Below are positions 23,215 to 31,897 of a DNA stretch of 64,000 nt, one piece after another. The stretch spans positions 1,220,001 to 1,284,000 of the forward strand of contig NZ_CP120635.1 in the NCBI RefSeq assembly GCF_021353295.2, in the 5' to 3' direction. The notes below the pieces were generated by a model. It saw nothing but the letters and a program-made list of their open reading frames with translations, did no database searches and was not told the DNA's origin. Source of the DNA: Pseudodesulfovibrio thermohalotolerans. Lineage in GTDB: Bacteria; Desulfobacterota; Desulfovibrionia; Desulfovibrionales; Desulfovibrionaceae. Each line of letters begins with the position of its first letter. The first letter of the stretch is position 1. The translations under genes and the position numbers were made by a program.

Positions 23215-24228
23215 CTACCTGGCCTGCGCCTTGCGGTCTTCGATGAGTGCGGCGGCGCGGCGGGCGAGTTGGGTGATTTCCGGTTTCGAGATTTGGTCGT
23301 CCGCGCCCACGGTTTCGCCTCGATGACGGAGCTTGTCGGTGATGAGCGAGGAGAAGAGGATGACGGGCAGACTGCGCAGGACCGGGTCTTCCTTGACACG
23401 TCTGCACAGATGGTGGCCGTCCATCATGGGCATTTCGATGTCCGAGACAAGGACCTGGACGTAGTCGGTGATGGGGCGTTCCTCGTCCTGGGCGCGTTTC
23501 TTGATCTCCAGCAGCCGGTCCCAGCATTCGCGACCGTTGGTGGTCTTTTCCACCTGGAATCCAGCCTGGCCGAGCATGTCGCGGATCATTTCGCGGATGA
23601 GCGGGGAGTCGTCGGCAATGAGGGCCTTGTAGCCGGAGAAGCCGTCGAGGACGAAGTTGTCGTCGAACTGGAGACGCATGGCGGGATTGAGTTCCGAGAC
23701 GATGCGCTCGAGATCGAGGATGAAGACGATGCGGTCCTCGAATTTGACCACGCCGGTGATGGAGTCCGAGGACAGGGCGGACACGTATTTGTTGGGAGCT
23801 TCCACGTCTTCCCAGGAGATTCGGTGGATGCGGGTCACGCCGGAGACCATGAAGGCCGAGGTAACCTGGTTGAATTCGGTGACGATGACCTTGGGCGGTT
23901 CGTTCTCCACCCGTTTTTTCTTGAGCCAGATGGACAGGTCGAGCAGGGGGATGATCCGGGAGCGGAGGTTGAAGGCTCCGAGCACGGACGGGTGGGAAAC
24001 CTCGGGCATCTCCGTGACCTTGGGCATCCGGATGATCTCCAGCACCTTGGCCACGTTGACGCCGTAGTATCCCTTGCGGCTGGGTTTGTGCCCATTTCCG
24101 AGGGCCTGGTCTTCCTGGTTGGCTTCTACGTCGGCGGATTCCTTGGGTTCCTCTTCAAGGTAGAATTCGACGATTTCCAGTTCGTTGGTGCCCGCTTCGA
24201 GCAGAATGTCGGTGGACTGGGTGCCCAT
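23215..24228 (-). CDS. cheV: CheV-type chemotaxis coupling protein (CheW + receiver domains)
   Basis: A 337-residue protein with an N-terminal CheW-like domain (about 15-185) and a C-terminal receiver domain (about 200-330). Receiver residues are Asp206/Asp207, phospho-acceptor Asp263 (VSDIEMP) and Lys315 (SKPE). CheV couples receptors to CheA and can be phosphorylated for adaptation. A highly charged, acidic stretch (about 25-54) is inserted between the first two CheW strands, where other members have a short turn. No other chemotaxis gene adjoins; dus and a binding-protein gene lie upstream on the same strand. A terminator follows. Confidence 0.88.
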   Translation of the reverse strand: MGTQSTDILLEAGTNELEIVEFYLEEEPKESADVEANQEDQALGNGHKPSRKGYYGVNVAKVLEIIRMPKVTEMPEVSHPSVLGAFNLRSRIIPLLDLSIWLKKKRVENEPPKVIVTEFNQVTSAFMVSGVTRIHRISWEDVEAPNKYVSALSSDSITGVVKFEDRIVFILDLERIVSELNPAMRLQFDDNFVLDGFSGYKALIADDSPLIREMIRDMLGQAGFQVEKTTNGRECWDRLLEIKKRAQDEERPITDYVQVLVSDIEMPMMDGHHLCRRVKEDPVLRSLPVILFSSLITDKLRHRGETVGADDQISKPEITQLARRAAALIEDRKAQAR

Positions 24229-24290
24229 GGTGATATCGTTTCCTTGTCAAGGGTGTGGAATGATTAAGGCAACAGGGGTGTGTGTAAACG

Positions 24291-25310
24291 CTATCGGCAA
24301 ATTTCGTCAACAGGGGGCCAGTCGGTTTCGGGATCGGCGGGTTGCAAATCGCGAATGACGGCCGCCGCCTGCTCCAGGTCCTCCCAGGTTTCGCATTGTA
24401 GCAGGGAGGCCCGCAGGGAGCGGATACCCCTGAGGCCTTTTGCGTAGCGGGGGATGATGGAGCGGATTTTGCGGAAGGAGCGCGCGTCTCCTTCGAAGAG
24501 CCTGGTCAGACGGATGTGTTCGCAGACTATGTCCGCCAGGAACGCGCCGTCGCGCACGGGCAGGGGAGAGCCGTTGCGCAGGGCCGCGTAGCGGGCGAAT
24601 ATGGGGGGATCGAAGAGGGCTCCCCGGGCGAACATGATGGCGTCGATGCCGGTTTCCTCGATGCAGCGTACGCCGTCTTCGGCGGAGAACAGGTCGCCGG
24701 AGCCGATGACCGGGATGGACACGGCCTTTTTTAGTTCGGCAAGTTTCGCCCAGTTGGCCTGTCCCGCGAACATTTGCCTGCCGTAACGCGGGTGGAGTGT
24801 GACCCAGTTCACGCCGACGTCTTCAAGTCTCCGGGCGAGGTCGAGGAAGACTTCCTCACCTTTGTTGAAGCCCAGGCGGAACTTGACGCCCACGCGGCCG
24901 CCCTCGGGGTGCTCGGCGGCCTTGGCCACCATGATGGAGGCCAGTTCGACCAGTTTGTCGAGATCCTCCATGAGTTGCACGCCGGAGCCGGACTTGAGGA
25001 CCTTGCGCACCGGGCAACCGGCGTTGAGGTCGAAGTTGCGGTACCCCATGCCGACCAGTTTCTCCATGACCGGGTGAAAATACTGCGCCTCGGAGCCGAA
25101 GAGCTGGAGGACCATGGGGTCGTCCTCGGGGCAGGTGGCGATAAGTCGTCGAGTTCCGGAGTTCTTGAAGGCCATGCCTTTGACGGAGACCATCTCCGAG
25201 CAGGCCACGCCGCATCCGTACTTGCGCACGAGCATACGGAAGGGGAGGTCGGAGTAGCCCGCCAGAGGGGCCAGCCAGGGGGAATCGGGTGTGATGGAAA
25301 AACGGTTCAT
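24291..25310 (-). CDS. dus: tRNA-dihydrouridine synthase
   Basis: A 339-residue FMN-dependent TIM-barrel enzyme that reduces uridine to dihydrouridine in tRNA D-loops. The flavin-binding start WLAPLAGYSDLPFR, the catalytic cysteine Cys99 in LNAGCPVRKV, and the phosphate-binding region IPVIGSGDLFSAED are all present. ATG 25308-25310 is preferred because it aligns with family N termini; an in-frame GTG four codons earlier is possible and neither has a clear ribosome-binding site. The subtype (DusA, B or C) is not assigned. Confidence 0.88.
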   Translation of the reverse strand: MNRFSITPDSPWLAPLAGYSDLPFRMLVRKYGCGVACSEMVSVKGMAFKNSGTRRLIATCPEDDPMVLQLFGSEAQYFHPVMEKLVGMGYRNFDLNAGCPVRKVLKSGSGVQLMEDLDKLVELASIMVAKAAEHPEGGRVGVKFRLGFNKGEEVFLDLARRLEDVGVNWVTLHPRYGRQMFAGQANWAKLAELKKAVSIPVIGSGDLFSAEDGVRCIEETGIDAIMFARGALFDPPIFARYAALRNGSPLPVRDGAFLADIVCEHIRLTRLFEGDARSFRKIRSIIPRYAKGLRGIRSLRASLLQCETWEDLEQAAAVIRDLQPADPETDWPPVDEICR

Positions 25311-25375
25311 GACGGGATGCACATACGGGTTGGGCGTGTGTGAGTCAAAGAAAAAGAGATCGGGCCGGGATTAAC

Positions 25376-26131
25376 TCAGTAATAGCGTTCGTAAAGTTCC
25401 TGGAATCGTCCGGAGCTGATGAGGGCGTTCAGGGCGGCCTGCCACTTGCGAACCACGGCGTCGTCCACTTCCGGGGAAAAGGCGATATAGCCCGCGGACT
25501 GGAGCAATGGTTCGGACACGCGGCGTATGTCGGAGGCCGGGAGTTCCGTCTGGCGGAGTTTGCGCAGCAGGGTTTCTTCGGAGGAGACGGCCAGGGTGAC
25601 CGAACCTTCTTTGAGCATGGCGAAGCATTGGAGATAGGTGCGTACGGGCACGATGTTCTTGAAACCGAGTTCGAGCAGGGTGGCGTGATGCTGGCTGCCG
25701 TCCACGGCGCAGATGGCCGGGACCTGTCTGGCTTCCGCGAGTCCGCCGATGGGGCCGTTTCGCCGGAGGCCGTAGAGATAGTCGATCTCCCGCTGGAGCG
25801 GCCCGACCCATTTGAACCGCTCCTCGCGTTGCGGGGTACGGTATACGTTGAAGAATACCGTATCGGGCCGGGAGGTGAGGGCTTGCATCCCCTGCGCGAA
25901 CGACACTTCCCGGATGCGCCCCTTGTTGCCGATGGCGAGCATGATTTCCCGGACGACCTCCAGATTGAAGGCGCGTTTGCCCGTGTGCTCGATGCCGCGC
26001 AGTTCCCAGTTGTCCTGATCCACGTATGCTTGGCCGGCCAAGTCGTGGGTCATCACGACGAGACCGCCTGCGATGACGGGGCAGGGGGCGAGCAAAGCGA
26101 ATGCGGCAAGGAGAAGGGCCGTTAGTTTCAT
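25376..26131 (-). CDS. Periplasmic solute-binding protein, SBP_bac_3-like
   Basis: A 251-residue protein with a signal peptide (KLTALLLAAFALLAPCPVIA, about 21 residues) and the two-lobe pattern of amino-acid-type binding proteins, including FAQGMQALTSRPDTVFFNVYRTPQREERFKWVGPL and a C-terminal WQAALNALISSGRFQELYERYY helix. No permease or ATPase gene adjoins, so it may act as a stand-alone sensor-type binding protein, a form common near signalling genes in these bacteria. The ligand is unknown. It starts the minus-strand group SBP-dus-cheV. Confidence 0.75.
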   Translation of the reverse strand: MKLTALLLAAFALLAPCPVIAGGLVVMTHDLAGQAYVDQDNWELRGIEHTGKRAFNLEVVREIMLAIGNKGRIREVSFAQGMQALTSRPDTVFFNVYRTPQREERFKWVGPLQREIDYLYGLRRNGPIGGLAEARQVPAICAVDGSQHHATLLELGFKNIVPVRTYLQCFAMLKEGSVTLAVSSEETLLRKLRQTELPASDIRRVSEPLLQSAGYIAFSPEVDDAVVRKWQAALNALISSGRFQELYERYY

Positions 26132-26382
26132 GGGCTTGTTATTGGTTGTGAGTTGTCGACAAGATTCTATAATAGATTATACGCGTCCGTAGGGCTATTA
26201 TTATAAACAGATATGAGCACGAGGGGAAAGGGGAAGGCCGTGGAAATGGCCAAGGTTGAAAAGAATTTTAAAAAAAAGCCGCCTCAGGGTTGACAAACTG
26301 TCGCTTTTCTAATTAAACCGGCCCGTCTTCGAGCGGAAGACGACACTTCCCGGGATGCGGGAAAAAAGGTCGTTGAAAACTC

Positions 26383-26411
26383 TTGATTTTTGACATCGCG
26401 GCGTATATAGA
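26383..26411 (+). promoter_or_regulatory. Candidate promoter of the tRNA-tuf operon
   Basis: TTGATT (26383-26388) and TATAGA (26406-26411) are 17 bases apart and end 15 bases before the first tRNA. A second possible -35 box, TTGACA at 26290-26295, lies further up but lacks a good -10. The rest of the gap 26132-26382 is AT-rich with no gene. Confidence 0.45.
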
Positions 26412-26426
26412 CTTCGTTCCCGGTTG

Positions 26427-26502
26427 GCTGGCGTAGCTCAATTGGTAGAGCAGCTGATTTGTAATCAGCCGGTTGCGGGTTCAAGTCCCATCGCCAGCTC
26501 CA
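26427..26502 (+). tRNA. tRNA-Thr (anticodon TGT)
   Basis: A 76-base cloverleaf: acceptor GCTGGCG pairs with CGCCAGC, the anticodon loop TTTGTAA carries TGT, the T loop has TTCAAGT, and CCA is encoded. It is the first of four tRNA genes ahead of tuf, in the same order as E. coli thrU-tyrU-glyT-thrT-tufB. Confidence 0.97.
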
Positions 26503-26514
26503 GTAAGATAAAAT

Positions 26515-26600
26515 GGTGGGGTTCCCGAGTGGCCAAAGGGAACAGACTGTAAATCTGTCGGCATACGCCTTCGGAGGTTCAAATCCTCCCCCCACCACCA
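26515..26600 (+). tRNA. tRNA-Tyr (anticodon GTA)
   Basis: An 86-base class II tRNA with a long variable arm. The acceptor GGTGGGG pairs with CCCCACC, the anticodon stem-loop CAGACTGTAAATCTG gives GTA, and CCA is encoded. The following T run is not preceded by a further hairpin, and the operon continues. Confidence 0.97.
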
Positions 26601-26663
26601 CTTTTTTTTCGAGTCACACTGTAGGAGGCGGCATCAGGGTCGCTGATGGACTACAGAGAGTGA

Positions 26664-26740
26664 GCGGGAATAGCTCAATTGGCTAGAGCATCAGCCTTCC
26701 AAGCTGAGGGTTGCGGGTTCGAGTCCCGTTTCCCGCTCCA
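26664..26740 (+). tRNA. tRNA-Gly (anticodon TCC)
   Basis: A 77-base cloverleaf: acceptor GCGGGAA pairs with TTCCCGC, the anticodon stem-loop CAGCCTTCCAAGCTG gives TCC, and the T loop TTCGAGT and encoded CCA are present. Confidence 0.97.
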
Positions 26741-26786
26741 CTAAGCCGTCTCTCTTCTTCCATCATAATACACAGTGAGTGGCTTT

Positions 26787-26862
26787 GCTCACGTAGCTCA
26801 GTCGGTAGAGCACATCCTTGGTAAGGATGAGGTCACCGGTTCAAATCCGGTCGTGAGCTCCA
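26787..26862 (+). tRNA. tRNA-Thr (anticodon GGT)
   Basis: A 76-base cloverleaf: acceptor GCTCACG pairs with CGTGAGC, the anticodon stem-loop ATCCTTGGTAAGGAT gives GGT, and CCA is encoded. It lies about 90 bases before tuf in the same transcription direction. Confidence 0.97.
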
Positions 26863-26950
26863 GAACGGTTTTTTTGTTTGTTTTTGCGCTGTCCACAAGT
26901 ATTTAGAAATAGAAACCTACACAACTTTATTGATCCAGGGGGTTACTGAA

Positions 26951-28144
26951 ATGGGTAAAGCTAAATTTGAACGTAGCAAGCCTCATGTCAACATCGGCAC
27001 CATCGGTCACATTGACCATGGTAAGACCACGCTGACCGCTGCTATCACCAAGCTGGCCGCCATGGCCGGTCAGGGTGAATTTGTTGCCTTCGACGAGATC
27101 GACAAGGCTCCCGAAGAAAAGGAACGCGGCATCACCATCGCCACCGCCCACGTCGAGTATGAGACCGAAAAGCGTCACTATGCTCACGTGGACTGCCCCG
27201 GTCACGCCGACTACATTAAGAATATGATCACTGGTGCCGCCCAGATGGATGGCGCCATCCTGGTTTGCGCCGCCACCGACGGTCCCATGCCGCAGACCCG
27301 TGAGCACATCCTGCTCGCTCGTCAGGTCGGCGTGCCCGCCATGGTCGTCTTCATGAACAAGTGCGACATGGTCGACGACGAAGAGCTGCTGGAACTGGTC
27401 GAGCTCGAAATCCGCGAGCTGCTGTCCAAGTACGACTTCCCCGGCGACGACATTCCGGTCATTCAGGGTTCCGCTCTGAAGGCCCTGGAGTGCGACTCCG
27501 TCGACGATCCCGCCGCCAAGCCCATCTTCGACCTGCTGGCCGCCTGCGACGAGTACATCCCCGAGCCGGAGCGCGACATCGACATGCCGTTCCTGATGCC
27601 CGTTGAGGACGTCTTCTCCATCTCCGGCCGTGGTACCGTTATCACCGGTCGTGTCGAGCGCGGTGTTGTCAAGGTCGGCGACGAAATCGAAATCATCGGC
27701 ATCAAGCCCACCATCAAGACCACCTGCACCGGTGTCGAGATGTTCCGCAAGCTGCTCGATCAGGGTCAGGCCGGTGACAACGTCGGTCTGCTGATCCGCG
27801 GCGTGAAGCGTGAGGATGTTGAGCGCGGCCAGGTTGCTGCCAAGCCCGGCTCCATCACTCCGCACACCAAGTTCAAGGCCGAGGTCTACGTCCTGTCCAA
27901 GGATGAGGGCGGCCGTCACACCCCGTTCTTCTCCGGCTACCGTCCGCAGTTCTACTTCCGTACGACCGACGTCACCGGCGTCGTCACCCTGGAAGACGGT
28001 GTCGAGATGGTCATGCCCGGCGATAACGCCACCTTCAATGTTGAGATGATCGCCCCCATCGCCATGGAAGTCGGTCTGCGCTTCGCTATCCGCGAGGGCG
28101 GCCGCACCGTCGGTGCCGGTGTCGTCACCGAGATCATGGAGTAA
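26951..28144 (+). CDS. tuf: Translation elongation factor Tu
   Basis: A 397-residue GTPase that delivers aminoacyl-tRNA to the ribosome. G motifs are GHIDHGKTT (P loop), the switch region with [13 protein letters not shown], and NKCDM; the C-terminal beta-barrel domains contain the [22 protein letters not shown] tRNA-binding segment. The ATG at 26951 is chosen over an upstream ATA/ATC region because the family begins MGKAKFER and a GGGGG motif precedes it. It follows four tRNA genes and is followed after two bases by rpmG. Confidence 0.98.
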   Translation: MGKAKFERSKPHVNIGTIGHIDHGKTTLTAAITKLAAMAGQGEFVAFDEIDKAPEEKERGITIATAHVEYETEKRHYAHVDCPGHADYIKNMITGAAQMDGAILVCAATDGPMPQTREHILLARQVGVPAMVVFMNKCDMVDDEELLELVELEIRELLSKYDFPGDDIPVIQGSALKALECDSVDDPAAKPIFDLLAACDEYIPEPERDIDMPFLMPVEDVFSISGRGTVITGRVERGVVKVGDEIEIIGIKPTIKTTCTGVEMFRKLLDQGQAGDNVGLLIRGVKREDVERGQVAAKPGSITPHTKFKAEVYVLSKDEGGRHTPFFSGYRPQFYFRTTDVTGVVTLEDGVEMVMPGDNATFNVEMIAPIAMEVGLRFAIREGGRTVGAGVVTEIME

Positions 28145-28146
28145 TC

Positions 28147-28296
28147 ATGCGAGTCAACATTCAGCTGCAATGCACCGAGTGCAAGCGTAAGAACTACGCT
28201 ACGCAGAAGAACAAGAAGAATACTACCGGACGTCTGGAAGTGTCCAAGTATTGTCCCTGGGACAAGAAGCACACTCTCCACAAAGAGTCCAAGTAG
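28147..28296 (+). CDS. rpmG: 50S ribosomal protein L33
   Basis: A 49-residue basic protein, [16 protein letters not shown] at the N terminus. A CxxC pair (Cys9, Cys12) and a single later Cys36 (KYCPWDKKH) show the cysteine-containing form, with the fourth zinc cysteine replaced, as in some other bacteria. It starts two bases after the tuf stop and is followed by tRNA-Trp. Confidence 0.95.
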   Translation: MRVNIQLQCTECKRKNYATQKNKKNTTGRLEVSKYCPWDKKHTLHKESK

Positions 28297-28308
28297 ATTC
28301 GATAGAGC

Positions 28309-28385
28309 AGGGGCATAGTTCCAACGGCTAGAACGCCGGTCTCCAAAACCGGATGTTGGGGGTTCGAATCCCTCTGCCCCTGCCA
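28309..28385 (+). tRNA. tRNA-Trp (anticodon CCA)
   Basis: A 77-base cloverleaf: acceptor AGGGGCA pairs with TGCCCCT, the anticodon stem-loop CCGGTCTCCAAAACCGG gives CCA, the T loop is TTCGAAT, and the terminal GCCA is encoded. It sits between rpmG and secE inside the operon. Confidence 0.97.
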
Positions 28386-28405
28386 ACTAAGTCTTTGAAA
28401 GCGGT

Positions 28406-28449
28406 GCGGGGTCTTGCTCGTAAAACGGCAGGACCCCGCCACACGCTCA
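28406..28449 (+). promoter_or_regulatory. Hairpin between tRNA-Trp and secE
   Basis: A 12-bp stem (28406-28417 with 28438-28449, one G-U pair) and a 20-base loop, with no T tract after it. It could be an RNA-processing site releasing the tRNA, a pause site or a stability element. Confidence 0.5.
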
Positions 28450-28469
28450 ATAATTTGGGATAAAGAGAT

Positions 28470-28727
28470 ATGGCCAAAAAGAAAGGCAAGAAGGCCGCTG
28501 AAAAGCAGGCCGTACAGTCCCAGGCAGCCGGTCTGAAGGGCAAACTCACGGAACTCAAGGAGTTCTTTGAGGAGTCCAAAGTCGAGATCAAAAAGGTAGT
28601 CTGGCCGACCCGCAAGGAGACCGTCACCACGTGCATCGCCGTGCTGGTCGTTTCCGTGGTCATCGCTCTCTACTTGGGCGTTGTGGATTTGGCGCTCTCC
28701 AAGATCGTCGAGACCATCCTCTCCTAG
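28470..28727 (+). CDS. secE: Preprotein translocase subunit SecE
   Basis: An 85-residue, single-membrane-span SecE of the short form. A Lys/Ala-rich start is followed by the amphipathic segment EFFEESKVEIKKVVWPTRKET (the KKVVWPTR motif) and one transmembrane helix (about 53-75). It clamps SecY in the inner-membrane channel. It is followed by nusG, the usual pairing. Confidence 0.95.
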   Translation: MAKKKGKKAAEKQAVQSQAAGLKGKLTELKEFFEESKVEIKKVVWPTRKETVTTCIAVLVVSVVIALYLGVVDLALSKIVETILS

Positions 28728-28760
28728 GACCAAAGCTACTTGCAAAGGCTGGAACGCAAC

Positions 28761-29318
28761 ATGGATGCCATAATGGAACACGCAGCGCCTCGTGCACGCT
28801 GGTACATAGTTCACACCTACTCGGGTTTCGAGCAGCGCGTGGAACAGACCGTGCGTGAAATGATGCGCACCGGACAGGACAAGGGCCTTATCGAAGAAGT
28901 CGTCATGCCCACCGAAAAGATCGTCGAGATGGTCAAGGGTGAGCGGAAGACTTCGACCCGCAAGTTCTATCCGGGCTACATCATGATCAAGATGATCCTG
29001 ACCGACGATTCCTGGCATCTCATCCAGTCCATCCCGCGCGTGACCGGATTCGTCGGCGGCAAGAACCGCCCGACTCCCATGCGTGATAGCGAGGCGGAGA
29101 ACATCCTCAACATGATGGAGAGCCGCCAGGAAAAGCCTCGTCCCAAGTTCAACTTCGAACGCGGCGACGAGGTCCGGGTCATCGATGGCCCGTTTTCCGG
29201 GTTCAACGGTGTTGTGGAAGAAGTCAATTACGACAAGGGCAAGCTCAAAGTATCCGTCTCTATCTTCGGGCGTCAGACTCCTGTGGAGCTTGATTTTGTC
29301 CAGGTGGACAAGGGATAG
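28761..29318 (+). CDS. nusG: Transcription termination/antitermination protein NusG
   Basis: A 185-residue factor that binds RNA polymerase across the cleft and links it to Rho or the ribosome. The N-terminal NGN domain opens WYIVHTYSGFEQRVEQ, and the C-terminal KOW domain has the DEVRVIDGPFSGFNGVVEEV pattern with VEVDFVQVDK-like ending. The ATG at 28761 is used; a longer form from a TTG at 28740 is possible. rplK starts 43 bases downstream. Confidence 0.95.
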   Translation: MDAIMEHAAPRARWYIVHTYSGFEQRVEQTVREMMRTGQDKGLIEEVVMPTEKIVEMVKGERKTSTRKFYPGYIMIKMILTDDSWHLIQSIPRVTGFVGGKNRPTPMRDSEAENILNMMESRQEKPRPKFNFERGDEVRVIDGPFSGFNGVVEEVNYDKGKLKVSVSIFGRQTPVELDFVQVDKG

Positions 29319-29361
29319 CCCGGATTGTCGCTAACAGCGAAATTTCTCATCGAGGAATACA

Positions 29362-29787
29362 ATGGCTAAGAAAGAATTAGGAAAGATCAAACTGCAGATT
29401 CCCGCTGGCAGTGCGAACCCTTCTCCGCCGGTCGGTCCGGCCCTGGGTCAGCACGGCGTGAACATCATGGAGTTCTGCAAGGCGTTTAACGCCAAGACGC
29501 AGGACCAGAAGGGTCTGATAATCCCGGTTGTCATCACCGTGTACGCGGACCGTTCCTTTGATTTTATCACCAAGACCCCTCCGGCTGCCGTGCTTCTGTT
29601 GAAGGCCGCCAAGCTTGAGAAGGGTTCCGGTGAACCGAACAAGGTCAAGGTCGGCAAGGTCACCAAGGCGCAGATCAAAGAGATCGCCGAGTTGAAGATG
29701 GCCGATTTGAACGCCAATGACATCGAGCACGCCATGCTTCAGATTGAGGGCACCGCCCGCAGCATGGGCCTCGAAGTCAAGGCCTAG
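29362..29787 (+). CDS. rplK: 50S ribosomal protein L11
   Basis: A 141-residue protein at the GTPase-associated centre. It opens with the proline-rich [30 protein letters not shown], the thiostrepton/23S rRNA-binding N-terminal domain, and ends with the RNA-binding domain ([10 protein letters not shown]). It is coupled to rplA, whose ATG comes 15 bases later. Confidence 0.97.
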   Translation: MAKKELGKIKLQIPAGSANPSPPVGPALGQHGVNIMEFCKAFNAKTQDQKGLIIPVVITVYADRSFDFITKTPPAAVLLLKAAKLEKGSGEPNKVKVGKVTKAQIKEIAELKMADLNANDIEHAMLQIEGTARSMGLEVKA

Positions 29788-29801
29788 TGAGGTGGAGAAG
29801 T

Positions 29802-30509
29802 ATGCCTAAGCATGGAAAAAAATACCGCAACGCCGTTGGTGATCGTGACACCGCAGTGCGCGTCGATGTGGAAGAGGGCGTGAAGGCCGCTGTGGCCGGT
29901 GCCTATGCCAAGTTCGACGAGACCGTGGATGTGGCCATCAACCTGGGCGTCGATCCGAAATACTCCGATCAGATGATCCGTGGCGCCGTCAGCCTGCCCA
30001 ACGGACTGGGCAAGGACATCCGCGTCGCCGTCTTCTGTCGGGGCGAGAAGGAAAACGAGGCCAAGGAAGCCGGTGCCGATTTCTACGGTTCCGATGAACT
30101 GGTCGAGAAGATTCAGTCCGGCTGGCTCGATTTCGACAAGGCCGTGGCTACACCCGATATGATGGCCGTGGTCGGCAAGATCGGCCGCGTGCTCGGTCCC
30201 CGTGGGCTGATGCCCAACGCCAAGACCGGCACCGTGACCATGGACGTGGCCAAGGCCGTGTCCGAACTCAAGGCCGGTAAGGTCGAGTTCAAGGTCGACA
30301 AGGCCGGCGTGCTGCACGCCCCCATCGGCAAGGTTTCCTTCGGCGCTGATAAGCTGCTTGAGAACCTCAAGGCTCTGCTGGATATCGTCGTGCGCATGAA
30401 GCCCTCCTCCGCGAAGGGTACTTACATGAAAGCGCTGGCCGTTTCCTCCACCATGGGCCCTGGCGTCAAGATTGACCCCTTGACGGTTCGCAAGTTTCTC
30501 GAAGTTTAA
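29802..30509 (+). CDS. rplA: 50S ribosomal protein L1
   Basis: A 235-residue protein of the L1 stalk involved in E-site tRNA release; in E. coli it also represses its own operon. The start [10 protein letters not shown] is preceded by GGTGGAG. The domain II segment [17 protein letters not shown] is the strongly conserved RNA-binding signature. It is followed by the rplJ leader. Confidence 0.97.
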   Translation: MPKHGKKYRNAVGDRDTAVRVDVEEGVKAAVAGAYAKFDETVDVAINLGVDPKYSDQMIRGAVSLPNGLGKDIRVAVFCRGEKENEAKEAGADFYGSDELVEKIQSGWLDFDKAVATPDMMAVVGKIGRVLGPRGLMPNAKTGTVTMDVAKAVSELKAGKVEFKVDKAGVLHAPIGKVSFGADKLLENLKALLDIVVRMKPSSAKGTYMKALAVSSTMGPGVKIDPLTVRKFLEV

Positions 30510-30661
30510 TTAACCAATGAAATGCCGGACCCCTTCGGGGGTCCAGTAGATAATCGCACGGAAGGTTGAGTCAGAGAAGGCAGGTGGGGCTGTGTCCCCT
30601 TAATCATCCTGCTCAGACAACGCTTTGACCTGCTTTCCGGGCCTAAGACGAGGAGTGGTAG
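30510..30661 (+). promoter_or_regulatory. rplJ (L10) leader region
   Basis: A 152-base gap between rplA and rplJ with a strong hairpin GGACCCC-TTCG-GGGGTCC (about 30526-30543) and further pairing around GGTGGGGCTGTGTCCCC. In many bacteria the L10-L12 complex binds such a leader to control rplJL. Assignment is by position and structure, not by a motif match. Confidence 0.45.
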
Positions 30662-31183
30662 ATGAACAGGCAAGAAAAAGCCCAAATCATCGAGCAGCTG
30701 CACGAAAAAGCTTCGCGCGCCAGCATCGCCGTCGTCACCGACTTCAAGGGCATGACCGTTGAGGAAATGACCCAGTTGCGCTCCAAGTGCTACGAAGTCG
30801 GCGTCGATTACCAAGTCGTCAAGAATACCCTGGCCCGGTTGGCTCTCAATGACACCGATCATGGTGTATTGAGCGAACACCTTAAAGAGAACTGCGCCAT
30901 TGCGCTCGGGTACGAAGATCCCGTTGCCCTTGCCAAGGCGCTGTCCGATTACGCCAAGACGAACAAAAAGTTCGCCATGCGTTTCGGTACCCTCGAAGGC
31001 CAATTTCTTGACAGCGACGCCGTGAAGGAACTCGCCAAGATGCCCAGCAAGCCTGAGCTCTTGAGTTCCCTCCTCGGCACGATGCAGGCCGTACCTCGCA
31101 ATTTCGTCTGTCTGTTCGCCAACATCGAGCGCAAATTCCTGTATGCCTTGACCGCCATCAAGGAACAGAAGGAAGCCGCGTAA
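30662..31183 (+). CDS. rplJ: 50S ribosomal protein L10
   Basis: A 173-residue base of the L7/L12 stalk. The N-terminal rRNA-binding domain includes [23 protein letters not shown] and [12 protein letters not shown], and the C-terminal helix that docks L12 dimers is charged. GGAGTGGTAG stands directly before the ATG. rplL follows after 40 bases. Confidence 0.97.
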   Translation: MNRQEKAQIIEQLHEKASRASIAVVTDFKGMTVEEMTQLRSKCYEVGVDYQVVKNTLARLALNDTDHGVLSEHLKENCAIALGYEDPVALAKALSDYAKTNKKFAMRFGTLEGQFLDSDAVKELAKMPSKPELLSSLLGTMQAVPRNFVCLFANIERKFLYALTAIKEQKEAA

Positions 31184-31223
31184 ACCCAAGGTTCAAAGCG
31201 AATCAATTTCAAGGAGATTTATC

Positions 31224-31610
31224 ATGGCTGATATCACCAAAGAGCAGGTTGTCGAATTCATCGGCAACATGACCGTCCTGGAACTTTCCGAATTCATCAA
31301 GGAACTCGAAGACGTGTTCGGCGTTGAGGCTGCTGCCCCCGCCGCTGCCGTCATCGCCGCTCCGGCCGCCGGTGGCGAAGCCGCCGCCGAGGAAGAGAAG
31401 ACCGAGTTCGACGTTGTCCTGACCTCCGCCGGCGGCAACAAGATCGCCGTCATCAAGGCTGTCCGCGCCATCACCGGCCTGGGCCTGAAGGAAGCCAAGG
31501 CTCTGGTCGACGAAGCTCCGAAGGCCCTGAAGGAAGGCGTCTCCAAGGATGAGGCCGACGAGGCTGCCAAGCAGCTGCAGGAAGCCGGCGCCGAAGTTGA
31601 AGTCAAGTAA
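31224..31610 (+). CDS. rplL: 50S ribosomal protein L7/L12
   Basis: A 128-residue acidic stalk protein. The N-terminal dimerisation helix, an Ala-rich hinge ([16 protein letters not shown]) and the C-terminal domain ([36 protein letters not shown]) bind translation factors. AAGGAG precedes the ATG. A long hairpin lies just downstream, before rpoB. Confidence 0.98.
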   Translation: MADITKEQVVEFIGNMTVLELSEFIKELEDVFGVEAAAPAAAVIAAPAAGGEAAAEEEKTEFDVVLTSAGGNKIAVIKAVRAITGLGLKEAKALVDEAPKALKEGVSKDEADEAAKQLQEAGAEVEVK

Positions 31611-31632
31611 CTTCAACGCGTTAAGCTAACAT

Positions 31633-31678
31633 AGCAAAGAGCGCTCGCCCTCTTGAAAAGGGCGTTGCGCTCTTTGCT
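31633..31678 (+). promoter_or_regulatory. rplL-rpoB hairpin (attenuator or processing site)
   Basis: A 12-bp outer stem (31633-31644 with 31667-31678) and a 6-bp inner stem (31646-31651 with 31659-31664), with no T run. In E. coli an attenuator and an RNase III site sit between rplL and rpoB. A perfect TATAAT at 31690-31695, without a good -35 box, could add an rpoBC promoter. The rest of the gap to 31897 has no gene. Confidence 0.5.
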
Positions 31679-31897
31679 CTGTATGTATATATAATCGTTT
31701 AATCGCCTTTCGACATTGGGTTTCAGCGCTGTATGATGCGAATCTGCTCCTCGTCGGTGTGCCGGGTTTTTGGTTCCGGCTACAGCTTATCTACCCAATT
31801 TCCGCATCGGTCTTTCTGACAGGCCGCTGCGCCAGACAGAGGGTAAGGGCTCCCCGCCCCGCGCCCCAACCATCAACCGCTCATGCATGAGGGTACA

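Noticed and set aside
26601..26612. T-rich run after tRNA-Tyr read as a terminator
   Set aside because: No hairpin other than the tRNA itself precedes it, and two more tRNAs and tuf follow in the same direction.
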